A stretch of 57,339 nt of DNA, from positions 1-57,339 of the forward strand of contig NZ_NPFA01000016.1 of NCBI RefSeq assembly GCF_002265875.1, given 5' to 3'. The notes under the pieces are model-generated. The model was not told the DNA's origin and ran no database searches. It saw nothing but the letters and a program-made list of their open reading frames with translations. Position numbers and translations under genes: made by a program. Shown in pieces: positions 8,109 through 16,827 of this stretch. Source of the stretch: Marinococcus halophilus. GTDB taxonomy: Bacteria; Bacillota; Bacilli; Bacillales; Marinococcaceae. Within the stretch, counting starts at the first letter, position 1; each line of letters starts with the position of its first letter.

Positions 8109-8756
8109 ATGCAGGATACCAGCAAAGGAAACTTTATTACATTAGAAGGGGGGGAAGGCTCCGGAAAAACGACGGTTATTACAGCTCTTGAAAAATGGCT
8201 TCAGGAAAACGGGTTCAAAGTGGTAAAAACAAGAGAGCCCGGGGGCATTCCGATTGCTGAAAAAATTCGGAGCCTGGTGCTTGAGCCGGAATATTCAGAA
8301 ATGGATGCACGTACTGAAGCACTTTTATACGCTGCTGCAAGACGCCAGCACCTGGTGGAACGGGTTTTTCCGGCTCTTGCCGAAGGTGCTGTAGTACTCT
8401 GTGACCGTTTCGTCGATAGCAGCCTCGCCTACCAGGGGGCCGCAAGAGGCCTCGGCATGGATGCAGTGGCAGCTGTCAATGAGTTTGCTATTGAAGGATG
8501 CATGCCGGATCTCACGCTGATGCTGGACGTGGATCCTGAGGAAGGGATAGCAAGAATCCAGCGGGCTGAAGAAAGGGAATGGAATCGCCTGGACAATGAA
8601 GCCGCCCGGTTTCACTCAAAAGTACATGAAGCGTATATGACGCTAGCAGAAAAATACCCGTCACGCATTAAAAGAATTGACGCCGAGCAACCGTTGGAAA
8701 AAGTGTTCCAGGACTGCAGGGAAAAAGTCCAGAATTACTTAAATGCAAAAAATTAA
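8109..8756 (+). CDS. tmk: Thymidylate kinase
   Basis: Phosphorylates dTMP to dTDP with ATP, an essential step of DNA precursor synthesis. It has 215 aa with P-loop GGEGSGKTT (14-22), the DR(F) motif in LCDRFVDSSLAYQG near 97, and a LID region rich in Arg/Glu near 145-160. Length is normal. In B. subtilis it is followed directly by darA; here two inserted genes separate them. Confidence 0.97.
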   Translation: MQDTSKGNFITLEGGEGSGKTTVITALEKWLQENGFKVVKTREPGGIPIAEKIRSLVLEPEYSEMDARTEALLYAAARRQHLVERVFPALAEGAVVLCDRFVDSSLAYQGAARGLGMDAVAAVNEFAIEGCMPDLTLMLDVDPEEGIARIQRAEEREWNRLDNEAARFHSKVHEAYMTLAEKYPSRIKRIDAEQPLEKVFQDCREKVQNYLNAKN

Positions 8757-8839
8757 GGACGAATATAAATTCAGTACATACTATAAAATAAAAACGGGAA
8801 AAGGTATTAGGAAAATATCGCAAGAAAGGAGCCGGACAG

Positions 8840-9265
8840 ATGATTGCTATTTTATATGTAAGTATCGCTATTATTGTTTTGGCACTTGTCTGGTTAGTTA
8901 TCGGTGTAGTGCAGGCTGTTAAAGCAGCATCTTCCCAGATGAAAACCATCAATGAAACAATGGAGCGCATTCAAAAGAAAACAGATGGTTTAATTAATGA
9001 GTCAGAGACACTGACCCAGCGCCTGGAGGTTATTAATGATTCCGTCAATCGGGATATGGAAACGATCCAGGAATTTACAAATACGCTGAAGGAGTCCAAA
9101 GAAGCTGTAGGTAAATATCATATAGCGACGCGTGCAGTAGCTACAGAAACACTTCACGAAAATCAAAAGCGTACGAAAGAAAATGAACAGGTGGCCCAAA
9201 TACGCGATATTGGCGACACGGTGGTCGACCTGTATGCGAAATGGAAAAACCGTAAGCAGGCATAG
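8840..9265 (+). CDS. DUF948 membrane-anchored coiled-coil protein
   Basis: Protein of 141 aa with one N-terminal membrane segment (about 4-27) and a long helical, coiled-coil-like remainder, as in the DUF948 family (B. subtilis YtxG-like general stress proteins). No enzyme motifs are present. RBS AAGGAG precedes ATG 8840. It sits between tmk and darA, where B. subtilis has no such gene. A bidirectional terminator follows. Confidence 0.8.
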   Translation: MIAILYVSIAIIVLALVWLVIGVVQAVKAASSQMKTINETMERIQKKTDGLINESETLTQRLEVINDSVNRDMETIQEFTNTLKESKEAVGKYHIATRAVATETLHENQKRTKENEQVAQIRDIGDTVVDLYAKWKNRKQA

Positions 9266-9267
9266 AT

Positions 9268-9305
9268 AAAAGCAGCCGGAGATATTTCTCCTGGCTGCTT
9301 TTTTA
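9268..9305. terminator. Bidirectional terminator between the DUF948 and TolB-like genes
   Basis: Stem 9271-9279 / 9291-9299 with T runs at 9299-9304 and A runs at 9268-9270. It serves both converging genes and overlaps the last codon region of the minus-strand gene. Confidence 0.8.
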
Positions 9306-10637
9306 CTGGGAGGAAGCTTTATATTCACGGATATTCAGACGATACGACTGGATTAACCCGAATAGAAATAAGATGCCGGTGCAGATTAAAAGCGGCACTA
9401 TCAGCCCTGAACAGACAGCAGCAAGCCACGGGTAAGAGGCTTCCCCGATACGGCAGAAGACCCACACTCCCAGGACAGCTACGGTGCTTGCCGCCCCGAC
9501 TAGAAGCGGGCGGTATTTTTTATGCGCAGCAATAATGAACCAGCTGCCAAACAGGGTATAGAAAAAACCAATCACATATACATTAACGGCTTTCTGGGCT
9601 GCCCCAAGCCCTGCTGCAAGAAGCGAATCACCGGCTTGATTCATATTGACGGGCACCACTTCATCAGCCCCGGTTTCGCTATTTACGATACGCAGTTCAA
9701 ACTCCGCCGGTTCCTCCGGCCAGTTTTTCTGGTGCATGTAGGCAATATCCTTCGAGTGATGAAAGAAAGAAGGAGATTCAATGTTACTTTCATGATTGGT
9801 CAATCGTTTAGCCTGCATCTCTTCAAGATCATACAAAAATAAATCGTACTGGTAGCTTGGCTCCTGACTCGAAGCGACATTGGTTGTGTAGGCATAGAGG
9901 CTTTCTGACGGCGAAGCTGTCGGGTTGTACAGTCCTCCGGGGAGGTTATTCGCAAATTCAATATGTTCTTCGTATACTTTGTTATTCAGGGTTTTCATCC
10001 CTACGTGTATTTCATCTTCAGGGCCTTCGGTGTATGTGTATAAAAGCATGTTTCCCGTAGCGTCAGGAGAAATATTCCCCATCAAATACTTGCTTTCACT
10101 GGTAATTTTTTTATAAGCTCCCCCGTCCGCGGGCATGGAGTAAATATTAAATCCTTCCTCCGTGTTTCGGCCTGCCGATTTCCATGCCTCCGCTGGCATG
10201 CCTAAGAAGTAAATGAGCGTGCCATCCGGGGAATAGGCAGCATCACGCACATGAAGTTCACTGCCGGTTAATCGTTCAACCTGGCTGCTTGGTGTCTCTG
10301 CTGTATAAAGAGAGCGAACCGAGTTTTTCTGTTCGGATAAGAACAGAATATCGTCCGGCGAATGCGGATGAAAAGAGGGCGAAAACTGCGGCTGATCAAG
10401 GTCAGTAACCGGTTCGGGGTTTTTACCGCCAGTGGTGGAAGTGTAAATTTTTTCCTGTCCGTCCTTAATGTAAGTAAAAGCTAATTTATCATCAGAAGGA
10501 GCAACAGAGACACTGCTTCCCATTCCATTAAAGGACCGGTAAGGGTCTTCGGCCTTGGAATAACCGATAGCTGTTGAACCTATTAATAAGACGGCAGTAA
10601 TAAGGACGGCCCGGATCAGCCAGCGGGGAAAGCGCAT
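9303..10637 (-). CDS. TolB-like beta-propeller protein with N- and C-terminal membrane segments
   Basis: Protein of 444 aa. One hydrophobic segment lies near 9-27, then PD40/TolB-type repeats (short blocks such as APSDDKLAFTY, SPSFHPHSPDDILFLS, YSPDGTLIYFLG), then two or three hydrophobic segments in about 350-430 with a short basic tail. It probably places a propeller outside the membrane. The role is unknown; I do not recognise a characterised homolog. It lies on the strand opposite to the conserved cluster and so breaks the tmk-darA unit. Confidence 0.7.
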   Translation of the reverse strand: MRFPRWLIRAVLITAVLLIGSTAIGYSKAEDPYRSFNGMGSSVSVAPSDDKLAFTYIKDGQEKIYTSTTGGKNPEPVTDLDQPQFSPSFHPHSPDDILFLSEQKNSVRSLYTAETPSSQVERLTGSELHVRDAAYSPDGTLIYFLGMPAEAWKSAGRNTEEGFNIYSMPADGGAYKKITSESKYLMGNISPDATGNMLLYTYTEGPEDEIHVGMKTLNNKVYEEHIEFANNLPGGLYNPTASPSESLYAYTTNVASSQEPSYQYDLFLYDLEEMQAKRLTNHESNIESPSFFHHSKDIAYMHQKNWPEEPAEFELRIVNSETGADEVVPVNMNQAGDSLLAAGLGAAQKAVNVYVIGFFYTLFGSWFIIAAHKKYRPLLVGAASTVAVLGVWVFCRIGEASYPWLAAVCSGLIVPLLICTGILFLFGLIQSYRLNIREYKASSQ

Positions 10638-11233
<596 letters not shown>

Positions 11234-11249
11234 AGACGGAGAGATCAAT

Positions 11250-12239
11250 ATGAGTTGGGAAGCCATGCAGGAAGAACAGCCTACAGTAATGTCGCTGTTG
11301 GAAAGAAGCATGAACAAAGACCGCGTGGCCCATGCTTATATATTTGAAGGAAAAGCGGGTGCCGGCAAGCGCGAAACAGCGCTTTTAATGGCACAGCGCT
11401 TTTTTTGCGTGGGAAAAGACGTCCCTGCGCCGTGCGGAGAATGCCGGGAATGCCGCAGGATCACGCACGGGAATCATTCGGAAGTAATGTTTTTACAGCC
11501 GGAAGGTGCTTCGATTAAAAAAGCACAAGTGGAGATGCTTCAAAAAGAATTCACTTACAAAGGAATGGAAGCCCGGTTAAAAATTTATATTATCGAAGAC
11601 GCGGACCGGATGACGGCAAGTGCGGCCAACAGCCTGCTGAAGTTTCTCGAAGAACCGGAAAGCCCGACACTGGCAATTTTATTAACAGAGAATGCGCATT
11701 TCCTTTTGGACACTATCCAGTCCCGTGCCCAAAAGATTTCGTTCTCTCCCCCATCCATTGAACGGCGGCGCCGTCTGTTTCAGGAAAGGGAGGGCACAGG
11801 GGAAATTGCAGCCGGCCTGCTTGCAAAGCTTCCTCATGTGCCAGAGCGTGAAAACGAGGCGGCACAGGCTGAGTGGATTGTACAGGGCCGAAATCTAGTG
11901 ATACAATTAACGGAAGAGGTGCATCAGCGCCTTCACAGTGCATTATTGACACTACAGGATAAATGGCTTGGACATTTTTCAGATAGAGAAGAACTGGACA
12001 TCGGCTTAGATATGCTGCTTTTTTGGTATCGCGACCTCCTGTCGATCACATACGGTTCGGATGACATCACATACTTCGATCAAAAAGCGACGTTGGAACG
12101 AGTAGCCCTTCGTTTTTCAGAAATGGAGGTCGTTGCCCGACTGCAGGCAATTTTAGAAGCAAAGCGCCGGCTCCGGGCCAATGCGAATGCGCAGCTTCTA
12201 ATGGAACATCTGCTGATCCAGTTACAGGAGGGATCATGA
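11250..12239 (+). CDS. holB: DNA polymerase III delta-prime subunit
   Basis: Clamp-loader subunit of 329 aa. An AAA+ fold with P-loop-like GKAGAGKRET (34-43) and a zinc module with C53, C62, C65 and C68. The segment corresponding to the clamp-loader SRC motif reads IQSRAQ, so the Arg is kept but the Cys is Ala. I chose ATG 11250 because GGAGAG lies just upstream; an in-frame ATG at 11220 would overlap darA. It overlaps ricT by ATGA. Confidence 0.93.
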   Translation: MSWEAMQEEQPTVMSLLERSMNKDRVAHAYIFEGKAGAGKRETALLMAQRFFCVGKDVPAPCGECRECRRITHGNHSEVMFLQPEGASIKKAQVEMLQKEFTYKGMEARLKIYIIEDADRMTASAANSLLKFLEEPESPTLAILLTENAHFLLDTIQSRAQKISFSPPSIERRRRLFQEREGTGEIAAGLLAKLPHVPERENEAAQAEWIVQGRNLVIQLTEEVHQRLHSALLTLQDKWLGHFSDREELDIGLDMLLFWYRDLLSITYGSDDITYFDQKATLERVALRFSEMEVVARLQAILEAKRRLRANANAQLLMEHLLIQLQEGS

Positions 12240-13057
12240 CATTGCATGATGTAGTAGGCGTTCGGTTTAAAAAGGCGGGAAAGATTTATTACTTTTCCCC
12301 AAATGGTCATGACGCACAGGTAGAAAGCTGGGTCATAGTAGAAACGGCGAGAGGAATTGAGTACGGAAAAGTAGTGCTTGAAAATAAACAGGTCAGCGGC
12401 GACGACGTCGTGCTGCCGTTAAAAAAAGTCATGAGGCTTGCCAACGAAGATGATCATGCTGCTGTTAAAGAAAATAAACAGTTGGAGCAAGAAGCATATG
12501 ATCTTGGCTGCGATAAAATTGCCACACACCAGCTGGATATGAATCTGGTAAACGTGGAGTATACTTTTGACCGAAATAAAATTTTGTTTTACTTCACGGC
12601 TGAAGGGCGGGTGGATTTCCGCCAGCTGGTGAAGGATTTAGCTTCTCAGTTTCGTACAAGAATTGAACTCCGGCAGATCGGTGTTCGGGATGAGGCCAAA
12701 ATGCTCGGTGGCATAGGCCCTTGCGGAAGAATGCTGTGCTGTTCGACGTTCCTTGGAGATTTTGAACCGGTTTCCATTAAGATGGCAAAAGATCAGAATC
12801 TTTCCTTAAATCCGGCAAAGATTTCCGGTCTGTGCGGAAGGCTTATGTGCTGTTTGAAATATGAAAATGATCATTATGAAACAGCTAAGCGTGAAATGCC
12901 CGACGTAGGAGAACATATCAACACTCCGGAAGGCAAAGGAAAAGTAGCCGGCATCAATATTTTAGAACGCCTCGTCCAGGTAAATTATGCAGAAGAAGAG
13001 AGAGTGTTGGAATTTTCGCTGGACGAACTGCTGGATGAAGGCTTCATCGCAGGATAA
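12236..13057 (+). CDS. ricT: RicT (YaaT), PSP1-domain subunit of the Y-complex
   Basis: PSP1-domain protein of 273 aa. In B. subtilis it forms the RicAFT (YmcA-YlbF-YaaT) complex, which carries Fe-S clusters, tunes RNase Y-dependent mRNA maturation and promotes Spo0A phosphorylation. The Cys-rich motifs [12 protein letters not shown] and [10 protein letters not shown] are intact near 160-205. Translationally coupled to holB by a 4-nt overlap. Confidence 0.95.
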   Translation: MTLHDVVGVRFKKAGKIYYFSPNGHDAQVESWVIVETARGIEYGKVVLENKQVSGDDVVLPLKKVMRLANEDDHAAVKENKQLEQEAYDLGCDKIATHQLDMNLVNVEYTFDRNKILFYFTAEGRVDFRQLVKDLASQFRTRIELRQIGVRDEAKMLGGIGPCGRMLCCSTFLGDFEPVSIKMAKDQNLSLNPAKISGLCGRLMCCLKYENDHYETAKREMPDVGEHINTPEGKGKVAGINILERLVQVNYAEEERVLEFSLDELLDEGFIAG

Positions 13058-13088
13058 CAGCCATACGGACGGAAAAGGGGGGGTGCGA

Positions 13089-13457
13089 GTGGATAAAAAA
13101 GAAATCTTTTCCCAGGTGATTCATATGGAAGAGCGGATCGGAAGACTCCATGATGAATTGGGGGAGCTCAAAGAACAGCTGGCGATGCTGATTGAAGAAA
13201 ATCAGGCACTCGTACTCGAAAATCAGCATCTGCGCCAGCGCGTGGAGGACAGCGGCGAAGAGGTGCAGGAAAAGGAATTAGCCGGGGGTACCTCTCAGCC
13301 AGGCCCGAGCCGCATTCAGGCAAGCAGTATGGGAGAAGGGTATGACAACCTTGCCCGCCTGTACCATGAAGGCTTCCACATTTGTAATATGCATTATGGG
13401 AGTCTGCGTACGGATGGAGACTGTTTATTCTGTCTTTCCTTTTTGAACCAAAAATAA
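13089..13457 (+). CDS. yabA: Replication initiation control protein YabA
   Basis: Protein of 122 aa that limits initiation by binding DnaA and DnaN. The N-terminal half is a coiled coil (about 5-60). The C-terminal zinc motif is [13 protein letters not shown]...DCLFC. Start GTG 13089 is preceded by a G-rich Shine-Dalgarno (GGGGGGG at about 13077-13083); the same frame stays open upstream inside ricT, but that extension lacks homology. A hairpin terminator follows. Confidence 0.93.
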   Translation: MDKKEIFSQVIHMEERIGRLHDELGELKEQLAMLIEENQALVLENQHLRQRVEDSGEEVQEKELAGGTSQPGPSRIQASSMGEGYDNLARLYHEGFHICNMHYGSLRTDGDCLFCLSFLNQK

Positions 13458-13471
13458 AGCATAAGCTATCT

Positions 13472-13508
13472 GAAACCGCCTGTCTGTAAAGACAAGCGGT
13501 TTCGTTTA
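13472..13508 (+). terminator. Terminator after yabA
   Basis: 8-bp stem 13472-13479 / 13496-13503 followed by a short T-rich tail (GTTTAT). Confidence 0.6.
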
Positions 13509-13556
13509 TATCTTCAGGACGTTCAGGAAGACGTTTCTTAAATAGGAGGACATAAA

Positions 13557-14033
13557 GTGATCAGGCTAGTAGAAGATGAAGATTATGAAGCGGTGCGCCG
13601 GGTAGCTGAAATAACGTGGGAGCACACATATGAAAATTTAATCCCGGCCTCGACAAGGCAGGCGTTTATGGAAACTGCATATTCTAAAAAAATGTTTGAC
13701 GTTAAACGCAGGGAATCCATTTTTTTAGCGGCTGTTACCGGGAGCAGGCTGATCGGCTATATCAATGTGGTGCAGCAGGAGGAGGCAGAGCTTGCAGCTC
13801 TTTACGTACTGCCGGAGCATCAACGGGCTGGGTGGGGCCAGAAGCTGTTTGATGTTGGGAGGGAATATGTTTCTGTCGAAAAAAAGTTAATGACGGTTTA
13901 TGTGGAGGAGGGCAATGCCGGCGCCGAAGCTTTTTACCAGAAGCAGGGCTTTCTGGAAACGGAACGCTTCACAGAATTGTTTATGGAAACGCCGTTAAAA
14001 ACGATAATAATGAAAAAACAGCTGCACAGGTAA
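13557..14033 (+). CDS. GNAT-family N-acetyltransferase
   Basis: Protein of 158 aa with the acetyl-CoA-binding motif A as LYVLPEHQRAGWGQ (R-x-x-G-x-G/A type) near 83-96 and a late VYVEEGNAGAEAFYQKQGF. The acceptor substrate cannot be told. GTG start at 13557 with AGGAGG 7 nt upstream. It is the first gene of an insertion between yabA and trmN6 relative to B. subtilis. Confidence 0.88.
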   Translation: MIRLVEDEDYEAVRRVAEITWEHTYENLIPASTRQAFMETAYSKKMFDVKRRESIFLAAVTGSRLIGYINVVQQEEAELAALYVLPEHQRAGWGQKLFDVGREYVSVEKKLMTVYVEEGNAGAEAFYQKQGFLETERFTELFMETPLKTIIMKKQLHR

Positions 14034-14100
14034 AAAGTTTGACTTGCTTTTAAAGAAGCTCCCGGTGGTACAAAAAACAGAGTGAAAGGATGGATGACCC

Positions 14101-14982
14101 ATGAGCAGCACCTCGAATACTATTAAAGAATATGTACAGGCGTGTACGGTAACTCTCCGGGACGGCACTGTACTACCATCACTTGGCCAGGGCACTTGGC
14201 ATATGGGTGATGATTCCGGTTTAAGGCAGCAGGAAATAGAGGCTCTTCGTACAGGTCTTGATTGCGGAATGACGGTCATCGATACAGCGGAAATGTATGG
14301 CGGCGGTAAAGCAGAAGAGCTTGTCGGAGAGGCGGTGAAAGGCAGGAGGGAGGAAGCTTTCCTCGTTTCTAAAGTTCTCCCGAATAATGCCGGCGGCAAA
14401 AAACTTGAAGAAGCCTGTGAAGGATCTCTCAGTCGTCTCGGTGTAGATCAGCTGGACTTGTATTTACTTCACTGGCGCGGGAGTATCCCTCTCAAAGAGA
14501 CCGTACGGGATATGGAAAAATTAAAGGCAGACGGAAAAATTAAGCGTTGGGGTGTTTCTAACCTGGACGTAAGGGATATGAAAGAACTGCTATCGCTCGA
14601 GCACGGAAACAACGCCGTCTGCGATCAAGTACTGTACCATCTGGCTTCAAGGGGCATTGAGTTTGATCTGATGCCGTGGATGAAGGAGCAGCAGATGCCG
14701 GTAATTGCCTATTGCCCGCTCGATCAGGGAGGAGGGCGAACGCTTGGGGAAAGCCGTACCTTACAAGAAATCGCTGAACGCCGGAGTATGACGCCGCTTC
14801 AGATTGCCCTCGCCTGGACCATTCAATCCGGTATGGTGTTAAGCATTCCGAAGACGTCCAATCCGGCACATGTGCGGGAGAATGCCGGGGCGGCAAGTGT
14901 GACGCTGGCAAATGAAGAACTGGAAATGCTGGACCGCGCTTTTCCAAAGCCGCAGACAAAACAACCACTCGACATCGTGTAG
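14101..14982 (+). CDS. Aldo/keto reductase
   Basis: NADPH-dependent oxidoreductase of the AKR superfamily, 293 aa, a TIM barrel. The catalytic tetrad is complete: D61, Y66 (DTAEMY), K91 and H124 (LLHW). The C-terminal IPKTSNPAHVRENAGA binds the cofactor phosphate in the family. The substrate is unknown. A terminator follows, so the gene is a separate unit. Confidence 0.92.
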   Translation: MSSTSNTIKEYVQACTVTLRDGTVLPSLGQGTWHMGDDSGLRQQEIEALRTGLDCGMTVIDTAEMYGGGKAEELVGEAVKGRREEAFLVSKVLPNNAGGKKLEEACEGSLSRLGVDQLDLYLLHWRGSIPLKETVRDMEKLKADGKIKRWGVSNLDVRDMKELLSLEHGNNAVCDQVLYHLASRGIEFDLMPWMKEQQMPVIAYCPLDQGGGRTLGESRTLQEIAERRSMTPLQIALAWTIQSGMVLSIPKTSNPAHVRENAGAASVTLANEELEMLDRAFPKPQTKQPLDIV

Positions 14983-14989
14983 CTGCCAG

Positions 14990-15021
14990 CCGGCCTTTTC
15001 TTAGGAGAAGGCCGGTTTTTG
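14990..15021 (+). terminator. Terminator after the aldo/keto reductase
   Basis: Stem 14990-14997 / 15008-15015 (CCGGCCTT/AAGGCCGG) followed by TTTTT. Confidence 0.8.
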
Positions 15022-15108
15022 TGCCGTACAGAGAAGAAATTAATCATAGGCATGTGCTAAAATATAAATAATTCATTACGCGGGCAGAAATGTGCAAGGA
15101 GTCTTTTG

Positions 15109-16827
15109 ATGAAAACTATTTTACGTTACGTTCGTCCTTATAAAGCAGCAGCGGTGTTGTCTTTTTTTCTGCTTTTGATTGAATTGTCGGTTGAATTGTT
15201 TCAGCCGCTTCTGCTTGCGCGACTGATAGATGAAGGTCTCGCAAACAATGACCTTGGCCTGGTTGTGAGCCTTGGACTTTCGATGGCAGGCCTAGCCCTG
15301 CTCAGCTTTGGTGTTGGGGTACTGAACTGTTTTTTCGCTGACCATGTCGGGCACAGTACCGGCTTTGATCTGCGCAATGAAATGTATAAACGTCTCCAGG
15401 AGTCAAGTCTGGAAAAGCTGCAGGGCTTCCCGCAGTCCTCTTTACTTACCAGGCTGACCAACGATATTACCCAGGTCCAAAACATGATTGTAATGCTGTT
15501 GCGGTTTATGCTTCGTTCACCGCTTCTGTTGGTTGGCGCGACTATCATGGCTTTTGTGGTAAACGCCCGTATGGCTCTCATTCTGGTGGTTTTTATTCCT
15601 TTTTTATTGCTCATACTCGCATGGCTGATGAGAAAAGGAATGACTTATTTCGGCAGTTTGCAGCAGCGTATTGATGCAGTAAACAGGGTAATGAAAGAAA
15701 ACCTTGGTGGTTTGAGGCTCGTTCGGGTATTTGGCCGGGAACAGCATGAAATTAAACGCTTTTTTATGGAGAATGAAGCCCTTCAGGCGAGCGCTCTCAA
15801 AGCATTTCGCTATACCGCTCTTACCTCGCCAATTCTGTTGTTTTTAATGAATGCTGCAATTGTGCTCATGCTCTGGATTGGAGGAGCTGCTGTGCAAAAC
15901 AATGAAGCTCAGGTAGGCGAAGTGGTGGCGGTAGTTAATTACGCCACGCGAATGACCGGGGCTCTTGGTGTTGTAGGTATGCTAATCACGTTGCTGGCCC
16001 GGGCAAGAACTTCTGCTTCCCGGATTGAAGAAGTACTTGAAGGAACCGAAAAAGAAAATTCGGGGCAGTATAACGTGAAGGATGAAGGAAGCATAGATGT
16101 TCAGTTTGAGAATGTAACTTTTGCTTATAATGAGAGCCGGGTTCCGGCTTTAAATAATGTGACGTTTCACGTGAAACGCGGGGAACAAATGGCAGTTCTT
16201 GGGGCGACAGGAGCCGGCAAGTCTTCTTTGTTTCAACTGATGCTTCGTTTGTATGAGCCGGCCAGCGGCCAGCTTCTCATCGATGATTCGGATGCCCGGG
16301 AGCTTAATATTACTTCTTTAAGAAACCAGATTGGCTATGTGCCCCAGGAGGCAAAATTGTTTTCAGGAACGATCCGGGAGAATGTAGAATGGGGACTGGA
16401 GGGAGCGGAAACTGAGGAAATAAACAAAGCACTGGAAACGGCCCAGCTCGGGGAAACGGTGCGTGCGCTGCCGGAGCAGGAGGAGACATTGATCGGACAG
16501 AACGGGGTGAATCTATCCGGTGGCCAGAAACAGCGGGTGACAATTGCCCGGGCGTTGCTTCGCAACCCTGGCCTCCTGCTTCTGGATGACAGCACGAGTG
16601 CGCTGGATGCGGAAACGGAAGCAGAATTTCTGGGCGCGCTTGAAGCGTATTCTTGTACTTCCATTTTAGTGACCCAAAAGCTTTCCACAGCGCTGAAAGC
16701 AGATAAAATGCTGCTTCTCGAGCACGGGGAAGTCATTGGTTTTGGCACCCATGAAGAACTATATGGAGAGTCTGCATTCTACAGGCAGCTGTATCAATCA
16801 CAGTACGGGAAGGAGGCGGCGACATGA
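15109..16827 (+). CDS. ABC exporter half-transporter, subunit with degenerate Walker B (BmrC-like)
   Basis: Type I ABC exporter half (572 aa): six membrane segments in about 15-300, then an ATPase domain with Walker A GATGAGKSS (about 365-373), signature LSGGQKQRV near 469 and Walker B LLLLDDSTSALD near 486-497. The catalytic Glu is Asp, as in the non-hydrolytic site of heterodimeric exporters. I chose ATG 15109 (AAGGAG 7 nt upstream) over a TTG just before it. It overlaps its partner by ATGA. Probably multidrug or lipid export; the substrate is unknown. Confidence 0.93.
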   Translation: MKTILRYVRPYKAAAVLSFFLLLIELSVELFQPLLLARLIDEGLANNDLGLVVSLGLSMAGLALLSFGVGVLNCFFADHVGHSTGFDLRNEMYKRLQESSLEKLQGFPQSSLLTRLTNDITQVQNMIVMLLRFMLRSPLLLVGATIMAFVVNARMALILVVFIPFLLLILAWLMRKGMTYFGSLQQRIDAVNRVMKENLGGLRLVRVFGREQHEIKRFFMENEALQASALKAFRYTALTSPILLFLMNAAIVLMLWIGGAAVQNNEAQVGEVVAVVNYATRMTGALGVVGMLITLLARARTSASRIEEVLEGTEKENSGQYNVKDEGSIDVQFENVTFAYNESRVPALNNVTFHVKRGEQMAVLGATGAGKSSLFQLMLRLYEPASGQLLIDDSDARELNITSLRNQIGYVPQEAKLFSGTIRENVEWGLEGAETEEINKALETAQLGETVRALPEQEETLIGQNGVNLSGGQKQRVTIARALLRNPGLLLLDDSTSALDAETEAEFLGALEAYSCTSILVTQKLSTALKADKMLLLEHGEVIGFGTHEELYGESAFYRQLYQSQYGKEAAT

